A stretch of 10,789 nt of DNA. Source: Coemansia sp. RSA 1804. Taxonomy: Eukaryota; Kickxellomycota; Kickxellomycetes; Kickxellales; Kickxellaceae. This document shows, piece after piece, positions 1 through 7,056 of the stretch. The notes beneath the pieces were generated by a model. That model made no database searches and had not been told where the DNA came from. It worked only from the letters and a program-made list of their open reading frames with translations. The stretch is from the NCBI GenBank assembly GCA_027578815.1, contig JANBTH010000835.1, positions 1 to 10,789 on the forward strand, in the 5' to 3' direction. Position 1 is the first letter of the stretch; the number at the start of each line of letters is the position of its first letter. The position numbers and the translations under genes are program-made.

Positions 1-1112
1 AGCATGCGGTCGGCCTCGTCCATCACCAGGATCTCCACCGCGCCGATGCCGAACGCGCGGCTGTTGCGCAGATGGTCGATCAGCCGGCCTGGCGTAGCTA
101 CCACCACGTCCGGGCTCGTCCGCAGCTCGGCCTCCTGCGCCTTCAGCGACAGGCCGCCGATGCACAGGCACTGCGTGATGTCCGTGAACGCCGCCAGCTT
201 GGTGCCGACGCTGTGGCACTGGATGGCCAGCTCGCGCGTGGGACACAGCACCACCACGCGCGTGGCCGCCGGCGTCCTGGGCCTGTGCTGCAGCCGCTCG
301 AGAATCGGCACCAGGAACGCCGCCGTCTTGCCCGACCCCGTCTGCGCGCCGCCGCACACGTCCTTGCCAAGCAGCGCCACGGGAATCGTCCTCGCCTGGA
401 TCGCCGTGGGCTGCTCGAACCCCAGCTTCGTCAGCCCGCGCATGATTGGCCGCGACAGGTTCATCGCCGCAAACGAGTCCGGCGCCGCCCCTGCCGCATC
501 CGCGTCCGGCGCCGCAAAGAACGCGCGCCGCCGCGCCTCCTCCTGCTCGTCCACTGCGTCCGAGTCCGATGCGCTGCTGCTGCCGTCGTCGTCGTCGTCA
601 TCGCTGCTGCTGCCGCTGCTGCTGCTGCTGCTGCTGCCGCTGCTGGACTCGTCTGCCGAGTCCTCCGCCGACCCCTCTCCCTCCTCCTCTCCCTCCTCCT
701 CCTTCTTCCCCTTCGCCGCCCGCCGCACCGCCGCTATCCTCTCGTCCAGCGACGAGAACATGCCCGCCGCCCCCGCGCCCCGCGTCTTCAGCGCCGCCCG
801 CGCCAGCGTAAAGTCCAGCGTCTGCGCCGCCGTGTCAAACCCGTCCGCCTCAAGGTCGATCATAAACCCCTTGGCCATGCCTTCTTCCTCTTCTTCCTCC
901 TCTTCCTCCTTCTTGCTCCGCTTGCTGCTGCTCCCCTTCTTCCTGGCCCTGCGCTTCCTGCCTGCCGCCGACTGCTCGGTTGCGTCGCCACCTGCTCCTC
1001 CCCCCGTCTCCTCCTCAAGGTCCGGAACCTCGTCGTTGTCGCTGATCGTCATGATAAAGCCATCTGCGTCTGCTGCTGGTGGCGGCACCCTTGCTGCTAT
1101 CCCCCTTTTCAT
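1..1112 (-). CDS. DRS1: ATP-dependent DEAD-box RNA helicase Drs1/DDX27, N-terminal part (cut by window edge)
   Basis: Nucleolar DEAD-box helicase needed for 27S pre-rRNA processing and 60S subunit assembly. About 370 residues are visible and the frame stays open to the left edge, so the C-terminal RecA lobe lies outside. The N-terminus carries TISDNDEVPDLEEE (about 22-35), which resembles the acidic start of yeast Drs1. It is followed by a basic nuclear-localisation-like stretch (about 52-68), a run of nine Glu (69-77), a second family-like segment GFMIDLEADGF, and a Ser/Gly/Asp-rich tract (about 154-180). Helicase motifs then follow in order: Q motif GFEQPTAIQ (Gln239), motif I AQTGSGKT (256-263, Lys262), motif Ia PTRELAIQ (291-298), a GG motif, motif Ib TPGR (340-343) and DEAD (365-368) just before the edge. 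The start at 1112 is the first Met, and it places the conserved acidic segment near the N-terminus as in yeast. No intron is seen. Confidence 0.95.
   Translation of the reverse strand, partial: MKRGIAARVPPPAADADGFIMTISDNDEVPDLEEETGGGAGGDATEQSAAGRKRRARKKGSSSKRSKKEEEEEEEEEGMAKGFMIDLEADGFDTAAQTLDFTLARAALKTRGAGAAGMFSSLDERIAAVRRAAKGKKEEEGEEEGEGSAEDSADESSSGSSSSSSSGSSSDDDDDDGSSSASDSDAVDEQEEARRRAFFAAPDADAAGAAPDSFAAMNLSRPIMRGLTKLGFEQPTAIQARTIPVALLGKDVCGGAQTGSGKTAAFLVPILERLQHRPRTPAATRVVVLCPTRELAIQCHSVGTKLAAFTDITQCLCIGGLSLKAQEAELRTSPDVVVATPGRLIDHLRNSRAFGIGAVEILVMDEADRM
574..655 (-). repeat. AGC/GAC triplet microsatellite coding for a Ser/Gly/Asp tract in DRS1
   Basis: Coding-strand AGC triplets, broken by GGC, are followed by a run of GAC/GAT triplets. 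They encode a poly-Ser stretch and then poly-Asp in the disordered linker before the helicase core. Acid-flanked Ser runs of this kind are typical casein-kinase-2 targets in nucleolar proteins (family knowledge). Length variation between strains is likely. Confidence 0.85.
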
Positions 1113-1136
1113 TGTGTGTATCTGTGTGTGTGTGTG
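1113..1136. repeat. (TG)n microsatellite in the DRS1 leader
   Basis: A TGTGTGT run and then seven perfect TG units, separated by a short ATC interruption, lie directly upstream of the DRS1 start codon. On the coding strand they read as (CA)n in the 5' leader. An AT-rich stretch of overlapping TATAA-like units (1142-1157) follows. Confidence 0.85.
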
Positions 1137-1692
1137 GTAGGTATAATATAATATAACGTAGACTAAAAAAGTGCGAGAGAGAGATGGGATGAAGAAAAAC
1201 CGCTTGTTGTTCTCTATTGTTTAAATTTTTTTCTGTTTTTTTGCTGGGATCGCTTGAGAGTGGATAATAAAATTCCTCCTATCAGATCAGCCGATCAGGA
1301 CATTAGTATATATCCAAGAAATGTCCCCAGAACATTTAAATGTTTTCCACATGGAAAATCCACCAAATAATACCATATTAGAACTAAAATAAAGCCCCTC
1401 TGGCTAAATGGAACTAGTAAAGGTTTTGGATGATACAAAGGAGGAGGATGCTTTTTGTACCAGAAGGAAAAATAAGTCAGCTATGTTTTTCTCCTTTTCT
1501 CGCTTCTTTGCTCTGCCAAACCTGTGACTTTATTACATATTAACCTTGATGTCGTGCAAGGCTGCATATGGATATATTGTCTTTGTTCGCTTACAAGCAA
1601 TGAATCATTGATTGGTGCAAGAGTAAAGGAAACAAGACAAAACTAATGCGTTTTCTTCTTATTGTCCAGAAGCAGCAGAATTCCTATAAATT

Positions 1693-1710
1693 GGGATGGG
1701 ATGGGATGGG
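1693..1710 (+). other. Canonical G-quadruplex motif (four GGG runs, AT loops)
   Basis: Four perfect GGGAT units in tandem give four G3 runs (1693-1695, 1698-1700, 1703-1705, 1708-1710) with 2-nt AT loops. This fits the classical G3N1-7 quadruplex pattern. It lies about 150 bp upstream of the small gene at 1860 on its coding strand. It could equally be a simple 5-bp microsatellite. Confidence 0.7.
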
Positions 1711-1859
1711 ATTTCCACTGCTGTTGTTGTTTTTGTCATATCCATTTTATTCCTCTGCTTTACTCCTTCCCATTTGATACTAGCCAGTACAACAGAAACA
1801 ACCGGTTACCACATTAAATAAACTACAGCCATATCCCCATTGAAATAGAAAAAAAGAAC

Positions 1860-2114
1860 ATGTCGGACGGTGCGGGTTTCAACAAGGCGAGAAGAGGCGG
1901 TGTGCAGCAAGGTATTTCTATTAAAGGCGGCAAGATCCTGCTGAAAGAGGATACTACCGGCTCTCTCAAAGGAAGCAGCCCATCTAATAATCTCGCCAGA
2001 AGCAACAGCTCCTCCACTACTGAGCGCGAGATCAAGAAGCCAAAGAAACCCACGAAGAAACCCACGAAGAAACCCACTGCTGCTGACAAGGGAGAAAAGA
2101 ACGATGAAATGTAG
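1860..2114 (+). CDS. Small basic Lys/Ser/Thr-rich protein with KKPT repeats, function unknown
   Basis: This is an 84-residue open frame that I do not recognise. The N-terminal half (about 7-38) contains FNKARRGGVQQGISIKGGK and looks like the part that might be conserved. The middle is a Ser/Asn-rich stretch (about 39-53) and the tail is strongly basic, with PKKPTKKPTKKPT at 61-73, like the Lys/Pro tails of linker histones or nucleolar proteins. No membrane segment, cysteine or signal peptide is present. Support for a real gene: an A at -3 of the start, codon choice like nearby genes (AAG, GGC, CTG favoured), and an AATAAA signal 46 nt after the stop. The opposite strand also carries an 88-codon frame, which reads as a hydrophobic GFFVGFF repeat and seems less likely. 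It converges on PUT2 with a 115-bp gap. Confidence 0.6.
   Translation: MSDGAGFNKARRGGVQQGISIKGGKILLKEDTTGSLKGSSPSNNLARSNSSSTTEREIKKPKKPTKKPTKKPTAADKGEKNDEM
2043..2078 (+). repeat. Three 12-bp tandem repeats coding KKPT
   Basis: Three head-to-tail copies of aagaaacccacg occupy 2043-2054, 2055-2066 and 2067-2078, the last ending in t instead of g. They encode Lys-Lys-Pro-Thr three times. The near-perfect DNA identity suggests recent unit duplication. Confidence 0.9.
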
Positions 2115-2159
2115 GGAAAATGTTGCTTGTTTATTCTAATATCTGCCTATTTCCAGCAC

Positions 2160-2165
2160 AATAAA
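2160..2165 (+). terminator. Polyadenylation signal AATAAA of the small gene
   Basis: A canonical AATAAA lies 46 nt after the TAG of the 84-residue frame, followed by an AT-rich stretch. The position is right for a fungal poly(A) signal. Confidence 0.5.
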
Positions 2166-2218
2166 CCCAACTCACTATAATATTAGAATTCCATGTCCCC
2201 CCTCCTCACCACCGCTGC

Positions 2219-2224
2219 TTTATT
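2219..2224 (-). terminator. Possible polyadenylation signal of PUT2
   Basis: On the minus strand AATAAA begins 6 nt after the PUT2 stop codon. It is close to the stop but canonical. With the opposite-strand signal at 2160, both convergent transcripts would end within the same ~115-bp gap and may overlap. Confidence 0.4.
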
Positions 2225-2229
2225 TTACT

Positions 2230-3963
2230 TTACTGGTTCGACGGGTAGGTGAATCCAGAGATCGGAACCATGTTCTCCTTGATGGACCGGGGCGAGACAA
2301 AGCGCTGGAGGAGACCCGCGCTGCCGGGCTTATCGTTGGTGCCCGATGCGCGGGCGCCGCCAAAGGGCTGCTGGCCAACCACGGCGCCCGTGCACTTGTC
2401 GTTGATGTAGAAGTTGCCGGCTGTGTGGAGCAGCCGGGCGCCGAGGTCGACGGCGGCCTGGCGGTCCTCGGCGAAGATTGCGCCGGTCAGGCCGTAGGGC
2501 GTGGTCTCGCCGACCAGATCAACGACGCTGTCGATCTGCGCGTCCTCGTACACGTACACGGTGAGCACGGGCCCAAAGATCTCCTCCCTCATTGTCTTCG
2601 TGAACGGATCCGTGGTCACCACAATCGTCGGGCGGATGTAGAAGCCCTCGCTGTCGCTGTACTTGCCGCCCGCGATGATCTCGCAGTCGCTGGCGTTGCG
2701 CGCGTACTCGATGTAGTTGGTGATCTTGTCGTACGCCGCCTGGTTGATCACCGGGCCCATGAAGTTGGCGGGGTCCGTGACGGGGCCCTGCTTGATCGAC
2801 TCTGCCGCCGCAACGAGTCCGTCGCGGATCTGCGCCCACTTGCTCTTGGGCACATACAGACGCGAGCACGCCGAGCACTTCTGGCCCTGGAACTCAAACG
2901 CCCCGCGGATCGTGTTGTTGACGACGTTGGCGATGTCCGCCGACGGGTGCACCAGATGGTAGTTCTTGCCGCCGGTCTCGCCGACGATCCGCGGGTAGCT
3001 GCGGTACTTGTCGATGTTGCTGGCTATCTGCTTCCACATGTTCTTGAACACAAAGGTGCTGCCCGTGAAGTGCAGCGACGCGAACTCGGGGTGGTCGAAG
3101 ATCTGCTTGGTCATGCTGGCGGCGTCGCCCGGCACAAACTGGATCACGCCGTCGGGCACGCCGGCCTCGCGCATGATCTCGTACGCAACGTAGTTCGATA
3201 GCACCGCGCTGTTCGACGGCTTCCACATCACCGTGTTGCCCATCAGCGCGGGCGCCGCCGCCAGGTTGACGCCGATGGCTGTGAAGTTGAACGGCGACAC
3301 CGCGTACACGAAGCCCTCCAGCGGCCGGTACTCCGACCGGTTCCACACGCCCGCCGCGTTGCACGGCGGCTGCTGCGCGTAGATCTCCGACGAGTACTTG
3401 ACGTTGAAGCGCAGAAAGTCCGCCGACTCCGTGGCCGCATCGATCTCCGCCTGCCAGATGTTCTTGCCCTGTCCGAGCATCGATGCCGCCATCAGCCGGT
3501 ACCGGTGCTTCGTGGCCACCAGGTCGGCGGCGCGCAGGAAGATTGCCTGCCGGTCGGCTATCGGCAGCGACTCCCACTTGCTCTTCGCCGCAAGCGCGCC
3601 CTCGATGGCCGCCGCCACCTCCGTGGGCCCGGCGTTCTCGTACGTGCACAGCACCTGCGCCTTGTTGCCCGGATTCACCTGCTCCAGCACCTTGCCGGTG
3701 CGCACCTCCTTGCCGTTGATGACAAGCGGCACGTGGTGCTTCTTGCTGCTCATCTCCTTGACTGCTGCCATCAGCTGCTGCCGCTCGCTGCTGCCTGCCG
3801 CGTAGTCCATGGTCGGCTCGTTCTTGATGTCCGGCAGCCTGAATGTGCCGATTTGCGGGACGCGGATGCCCGCCGCGGCTGCGCGCGAGGTTGCGTGGAT
3901 CATGCGTGATGCGACGACGATGGGTGGGGCTCTGCTGTTTGCGTGGTTGGCGAGCCTGAGCAT
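2230..3963 (-). CDS. PUT2: Delta-1-pyrroline-5-carboxylate dehydrogenase, mitochondrial (ALDH4 family)
   Basis: NAD-dependent oxidation of glutamate-gamma-semialdehyde (from P5C) to glutamate, the second step of proline use in the mitochondrial matrix. The protein has 577 residues, close to the roughly 560-575 of ALDH4A1/Put2. Residues 1-44 contain several Arg and no acidic residue until Asp45, so they form a mitochondrial presequence. ALDH landmarks run in order: SPFNF (Asn226), MWKPSNS (Lys248), FTGST (299-303), catalytic-base Glu329 in IVGETGG, catalytic Cys363 in FQGQKCSACSR, and EIFGP (461-465). The P5CDH-specific QQPFGGARASGTNDKPG (531-547) follows. The Glu-Cys spacing of 34 equals that of human ALDH4A1 (Glu314, Cys348). 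No intron is seen in the coding part; a TTTTCTCTAG just before the ATG could be a leader-intron acceptor. Very GC-rich third positions produce long false frames on the other strand. Confidence 0.98.
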   Translation of the reverse strand: MLRLANHANSRAPPIVVASRMIHATSRAAAAGIRVPQIGTFRLPDIKNEPTMDYAAGSSERQQLMAAVKEMSSKKHHVPLVINGKEVRTGKVLEQVNPGNKAQVLCTYENAGPTEVAAAIEGALAAKSKWESLPIADRQAIFLRAADLVATKHRYRLMAASMLGQGKNIWQAEIDAATESADFLRFNVKYSSEIYAQQPPCNAAGVWNRSEYRPLEGFVYAVSPFNFTAIGVNLAAAPALMGNTVMWKPSNSAVLSNYVAYEIMREAGVPDGVIQFVPGDAASMTKQIFDHPEFASLHFTGSTFVFKNMWKQIASNIDKYRSYPRIVGETGGKNYHLVHPSADIANVVNNTIRGAFEFQGQKCSACSRLYVPKSKWAQIRDGLVAAAESIKQGPVTDPANFMGPVINQAAYDKITNYIEYARNASDCEIIAGGKYSDSEGFYIRPTIVVTTDPFTKTMREEIFGPVLTVYVYEDAQIDSVVDLVGETTPYGLTGAIFAEDRQAAVDLGARLLHTAGNFYINDKCTGAVVGQQPFGGARASGTNDKPGSAGLLQRFVSPRSIKENMVPISGFTYPSNQ

Positions 3964-4618
3964 ATCTAGAGAAAAAAAAGATACTAGTTGTAGAAGTGAG
4001 TGAAGAGAAAAGAGAAAGAGAAAGAGATGTTATGGATGGAAACAAGAAGACCACGAATATCTAGTAGGGAAACAAGTGTGGCATGAATCGACGGGGATTG
4101 CTCATGTGTCACCCACCCACTCCGCTGCCTCCTTTTATACATCATTCCGTAAACACACGCACCGTGCGCACGAGTAAGAAAGGAAAGCAAAAAGAAGAGA
4201 AAAAAAGTGAACGCATGCAATGAAAAACCCGATGCGACTGTTTTTTTTATTCCGAATATTGTGTTGCGTTTTCCCCCTACTCCGCCTTTTTTCGTTTGTT
4301 TGTTTGGTTCTGGAAAAAAAGGCATTTGCAGAATGCTGCTGGTTCCTGGGAGAAAGGAGGAATGCTGCTATGTTATGACCCACATCCTGCTATTTGCCTG
4401 TTGATCTTTGTCGTTCCAGGTGCTCGTCTCTCATTTCCGCCGTCACTGTGCATGAGTTACTATACTTTCTTTTTCATTTGAACCAAAAAACCTAAAACTA
4501 ATGTCTATTTGCTATCGAAATCTGCACGAGTCCGACCATTCTACAACCGGATATGTGCTCCTCCTCCTCCCCCCCCAACACGCTCTAGTGTAAATAGCCA
4601 CTACGATATGATCGCGGA
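3964..4618. promoter_or_regulatory. Spacer: MDE1 3' end and PUT2 promoter
   Basis: This 655-bp region between two minus-strand genes holds no supportable gene. The right part should be the MDE1 3' untranslated region, although no canonical poly(A) signal lies close to its stop. The left part should be the PUT2 promoter, with a TATA box at 4131-4139, a CACCCACCC element just left of it, and a purine-rich leader. A direct 10-bp repeat gaatgctgct occurs at 4331-4340 and 4360-4369. Confidence 0.6.
4131..4139 (-). promoter_or_regulatory. TATA box of PUT2 (TATAAAAGG)
   Basis: A strong TATAAAAGG on the minus strand lies about 170 nt upstream of the PUT2 start codon. The sequence downstream becomes pyrimidine-rich, as fungal leaders often do. 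It is the best TATA match in this spacer. Confidence 0.55.
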
Positions 4619-5335
4619 TCACCCGTCGATTGCCTGCCTGGCAGCGTCGGGAACATGGCTGGGATCTATGCCGAGCTGCTTCATTCTAACAGCAAGCTCA
4701 AACAGATAGTCGTAGCACTCGGTCATGGTCTTGGCCTTCTCCCACGTATCGCCCCACACGTAGACCCCGTGTCTCCTCACGAGCACCGCGCACGTATCCG
4801 GGTACCTCTCCATTGCCTCGGCCATCCGGCTGGTCAGGTTCTCCTCCTCCGCCGTGTTCTCCACAATAGGGACCCGCAGCGTGTCAAAGAACCTGAGGTT
4901 GCCGCCGGTCTGGCCACGCTTGATTCCCTTTATCATCTCCTGGTGGCTGATAGTGAACTCCGTGTCGTACAGCATGGTTGCAAGCACGGCGTTCTGCGAG
5001 TGCGTGTGGATGCATGCGCCTGCGCCGCGCATCGTGTATGCGTTGTAGAACAGCGGGGTGCAAGCCGACGGCTTGATGGGGGGCGGCGGCGCCCGAAGCA
5101 CCTGCCGTGTTTGCAGAACAAGCACGAATAGCTCCTCTGGCCTTATGCGCTCCTTCTGCACCCCCGACGGCGCTATGTACACGTTGTTGCCGTCCCGGAT
5201 GCTGATCCCGCCGCCGGTGCCTGTCACCCACCCTAGCTGGTAGAACTGCCGGCAGAGCTCGGGAATCAGGTTCGCCGGGTGGCTCTTGTCCTGGGATTTC
5301 ACCAGCTCCGTGCTGTGTGGATTTTCCGCGTCCAT
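4619..5335 (-). CDS. MDE1: Methylthioribulose-1-phosphate dehydratase (class II aldolase family)
   Basis: Cytosolic zinc enzyme of the methionine salvage pathway. It dehydrates 5-methylthioribulose-1-phosphate to the diketopentyl phosphate on the route from methylthioadenosine back to methionine (MtnB in bacteria, APIP in man). The protein has 238 residues, matching the family's ~240. The zinc ligands are visible: His110 and His112 in CIHTHSQNAV and His189 in LVRRHGVYVWG. The catalytic Glu133 sits in HQEMIKGIKRG. Cys92 in SACTPLF keeps the 18-residue distance to the first His seen in human APIP (Cys97, His115). The N-terminal region has TGTGGGIS and YIAPSGVQKER, both typical of the family. 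The first Met gives a normal N-terminus. It is head-to-head with the bL36m gene. Confidence 0.97.
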   Translation of the reverse strand: MDAENPHSTELVKSQDKSHPANLIPELCRQFYQLGWVTGTGGGISIRDGNNVYIAPSGVQKERIRPEELFVLVLQTRQVLRAPPPPIKPSACTPLFYNAYTMRGAGACIHTHSQNAVLATMLYDTEFTISHQEMIKGIKRGQTGGNLRFFDTLRVPIVENTAEEENLTSRMAEAMERYPDTCAVLVRRHGVYVWGDTWEKAKTMTECYDYLFELAVRMKQLGIDPSHVPDAARQAIDG

Positions 5336-5701
5336 CCTGCCAGGTTGCTCCTTCTTTTTCCTTGTAGATAAAATAAAAGAGAATTCATTTAGAAACGAGC
5401 AAAAAAAAAAAGGGAAACAGATGTTGGGAAAAGTCAGAATGAAAGGGTAAAAAAGTCCAACTCATCATTTCACCAGTCCCCCGCAAAAAGCGCAGATCCT
5501 AATCTGCCAATGTGGGCTCTTGATTGATTAGGGCTTTTTTTCTTGAATGGAAAAAAGGCCCCTGATAAGATCAGCCTAGAGAGACGCTTGGTTCTTCCTT
5601 TTTCTTTGGTTTTTTTTATTTCTTCTCTTTGAAAACACTGCTTTTGTCCTTGTTCAATCCATCCGTGCCAATCGGAATATATTAGAGAAAGCCCGGTAAT
5701 A
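5336..5701. promoter_or_regulatory. Shared divergent promoter of MDE1 and RTC6
   Basis: 366 bp separate the two start codons. The right half carries two CCAAT boxes (5507-5511 and 5668-5672), T-rich tracts (5527-5535, 5594-5632) and a TATAT-like stretch just before the RTC6 start. The left half is A-rich, with an 11-A run at 5401-5411. No CACGTG site of the kind that controls sulfur genes in yeasts is present. No gene is seen. Confidence 0.55.
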
Positions 5702-5932
5702 ATGTTTGGAATCCTTCGGTCGGCGTTTTCCACAAGCTTCCTCCGCCCGCTCTCGGCGTTCAGGCACCAGCCGCATGCAGCAGCGGGAGCAGCAACAACC
5801 GAGGCGGTCCGTGGAATGAAGGTTCGGTCTTCGGTCAAGCTCATGTGCGAGGGCTGCAGCTTTGTTCGTCGTCGTGGCCGCCTGTTCGTTGTTTGCAACA
5901 AGGAGCCAAAGCACAAGCAGCGCCAGGGGTGA
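5702..5932 (+). CDS. RTC6: Mitochondrial large-subunit ribosomal protein bL36m
   Basis: Zinc-binding ribosomal protein at the mitoribosome large subunit. The 76-residue product ends in a complete bL36 domain that starts at Met39 (MKVRSSVKLMCEGC) and ends KEPKHKQRQG, almost as in bacteria. The zinc ligands are Cys49, Cys52, Cys65 and His71 (C-x2-C-x12-C-x5-H). Residues 1-38 form a presequence with Arg and Ser, hydrophobic residues and a single late Glu, as expected for matrix import. The mature domain of 38 residues equals the bacterial length. The start at 5702 is the first Met, with A/T-rich sequence upstream. No intron is seen. Confidence 0.97.
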   Translation: MFGILRSAFSTSFLRPLSAFRHQPHAAAGAATTEAVRGMKVRSSVKLMCEGCSFVRRRGRLFVVCNKEPKHKQRQG

Positions 5933-6043
5933 TTTGGTAAAGAATGATAAAAACTCGGTCCTTTTGTCAGCGGGAGCTTCTTACTTTCTTCTATTATTGT
6001 AAAAAATGAACGTTTTTATTCAATGGTGTTCCTGGGCTGGATC

Positions 6044-6067
6044 CACGTGATGCGGTCCAATTATAAA
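6044..6067 (+). promoter_or_regulatory. CACGTG / CCAAT / TATAAA cluster upstream of TEN1 candidate
   Basis: Three core elements lie within 24 bp: the palindromic E-box CACGTG (6044-6049), CCAAT (6057-6061) and TATAAA (6062-6067). They sit about 145-165 bp before the start codon at 6209 and well after the bL36m stop, in an order expected for a plus-strand promoter. Assignment to the downstream gene is inference. Confidence 0.5.
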
Positions 6068-6208
6068 CAGTTAGCGACATGCAGTTAGTTATTTGTCTGG
6101 AAAGACCAGCTTCCTCTCTCCCACACTGTCTTTACCCGCGTCTGAGTAATAACAACATTAGTAATAATCTATTCAGCACCACCATTTGGACGACCGCTAG
6201 AAAAGACA

Positions 6209-6649
6209 ATGGACATCGAGGCGGGGAAACCCGTGTTTGTCGAGGAGCTGGTTGAGCCGAGGAACCAGCACGTTGGTCGGACGGTCCGTGTCACCGGAAC
6301 GCTCCACTCGTACAGCCCAACAACAGACCGGGCATCGCTAGTAGACGGACAATATCTAGTCCTAATAGACACGCAGTTGCTCGGCGTGATGCAGTACCAC
6401 TTGGGCCAGACATACCAGTTCATTGGGGTTGTTGCGTCGGTTGAGGATATGCAGGAAGCTGTGCCCGATGACCTGTTTGACGATACAAGGTACTCGCTGG
6501 CGACTGTGCTGCGTGCCCGTGTGGCCAGAGAAGTGGATGCCTTGGATGTGGCCGTTTATAAGAAGTCGGTTGCTGCGTTGCGCCGCTTTCTGGATGGCGC
6601 TGATGCGGCACAGAGCACAGACGATGATACAGTCAACAAGAGGTTCTGA
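6209..6649 (+). CDS. TEN1: Probable CST complex subunit TEN1 (telomere-capping OB-fold protein)
   Basis: A small OB-fold protein of 146 residues. The strand pattern fits a single OB fold: GRTVRVTGTL (23-32), an alternating RASLVDG (41-47), YLVLIDTQLL (49-58), LGQTYQFIGVVASV (65-78) and TVLRARVAREV (99-109). A C-terminal helix follows (about 111-129) and the tail is acidic. The block LRARV...VDALD...YKKSVAALRRFL resembles the end of human TEN1, and VLIDTQLL fits the strand before it. TEN1 binds STN1 and, with CTC1, holds single-stranded telomeric DNA and guides C-strand fill-in. The closest alternative is the replication factor subunit RPA3, which also ends OB fold plus helix, but the ARV/VD-LD pattern favours TEN1. 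The assignment is from remembered family patterns, not a search. Confidence 0.7.
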   Translation: MDIEAGKPVFVEELVEPRNQHVGRTVRVTGTLHSYSPTTDRASLVDGQYLVLIDTQLLGVMQYHLGQTYQFIGVVASVEDMQEAVPDDLFDDTRYSLATVLRARVAREVDALDVAVYKKSVAALRRFLDGADAAQSTDDDTVNKRF

Positions 6650-7056
6650 AAGAGGCTTGTCGCGAGGGGCTTGGCTGGGCGTTGATTCAACGTTCCCCCC
6701 CTACTCCCAGCAGGTCGCCAGTACAAGGCACGTTCTGTTGAAAGAGCGGCACCCGCCGCTTTACACGTTTGTTGTTGTTTTTTTTTACTCACGGCCACGT
6801 GCGTTTCTGATTCTTTTGCCAATGAAATGCGTGTCCCTTTTGCTAATGGATGACGTTTCTAGAGAGACGGAAGAAGGAAGGGATCATATGCCCTCGTTGC
6901 GTATAAAAACACGCTTTCCCTCACTCTCTTCCTTTTTAACTCTTCAAGCGGCTCCCTCTTTTTTAGTTTAGTTTGCTTGGACATATTATATTTTTATTCT
7001 CTATTATCATTCTTGTAAGCATACATCCAAACTGTTTCTAGGATAACCCCCAGCAA
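6650..7056 (+). promoter_or_regulatory. ALDH7A1 promoter and leader
   Basis: 407 bp without a supportable gene. They contain an E-box CACGTG (6796-6801), a TGACGT half-site (6851-6856), a TATA box TATAAAAA (6902-6909, about 150 nt before the start codon) and a pyrimidine-rich stretch ending in TTTTTTAG near 6966. The last could be a leader-intron acceptor, but I find no matching donor. The 3' end of the preceding gene must also lie here. Confidence 0.6.
6902..6909 (+). promoter_or_regulatory. TATA box of ALDH7A1 (TATAAAAA)
   Basis: TATAAAAA lies about 150 nt upstream of the ALDH7A1 start codon, followed by CT-rich sequence. It resembles the PUT2 promoter in type and distance. Confidence 0.5.

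Larger units (their letters stand above)
1113..1859. promoter_or_regulatory. Intergenic region between divergent DRS1 and the small basic-protein gene
   Basis: This 747-bp stretch holds no gene I can support. It must contain the promoters of DRS1 (leftward) and the small gene at 1860 (rightward). It carries the TG microsatellite, T-rich tracts near 1215-1245, a G-quadruplex motif at 1693-1710, and an AT-rich leader before 1860. A 39-codon open frame at 1408-1527 was seen but not accepted as a gene. Confidence 0.6.

Noticed and set aside
4..1151. Two long plus-strand frames (378 and 359 codons) opposite DRS1
   Set aside because: They are mirror frames of a GC-rich gene. Their content is Ser/Ala/Leu/Arg low complexity, while the minus strand shows ordered DEAD-box motifs.
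1408..1527. 39-codon plus-strand ORF (MELVKVLDDTKEEDAF...) in the spacer
   Set aside because: Too short to separate from chance, with no recognisable motif and no splice donor at its end that would join it to the gene at 1860.
1823..2089. 88-codon minus-strand frame antisense to the small basic protein
   Set aside because: The GFFVGFFVGFF stretch is only the complement of the KKPT repeats; codon use and the poly(A) signal favour the plus strand. Not fully excluded.
2425..4054. Frames overlapping PUT2 (258 codons plus; 386 codons in another minus frame)
   Set aside because: Shadows of PUT2 with Arg/Gly/Ala-rich nonsense composition.
3984..4383. Minus-strand frames of 113 and 82 codons in the PUT2 upstream region
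   Set aside because: They consist of Phe/Ser/Leu runs from poly-pyrimidine leader sequence and overlap the TATA box and leader of PUT2.
6209..6649. Alternative reading of the OB-fold protein as RPA3
   Set aside because: The C-terminal helix is compatible, but the LRARV...VDALD block and strand spacing fit TEN1 better; kept as the alternative in the annotation.
6423..6971. 182-codon plus-strand frame overlapping TEN1 and its 3' region
   Set aside because: It runs out of frame through the TEN1 coding part into the ALDH7A1 promoter; no domain-like sequence.
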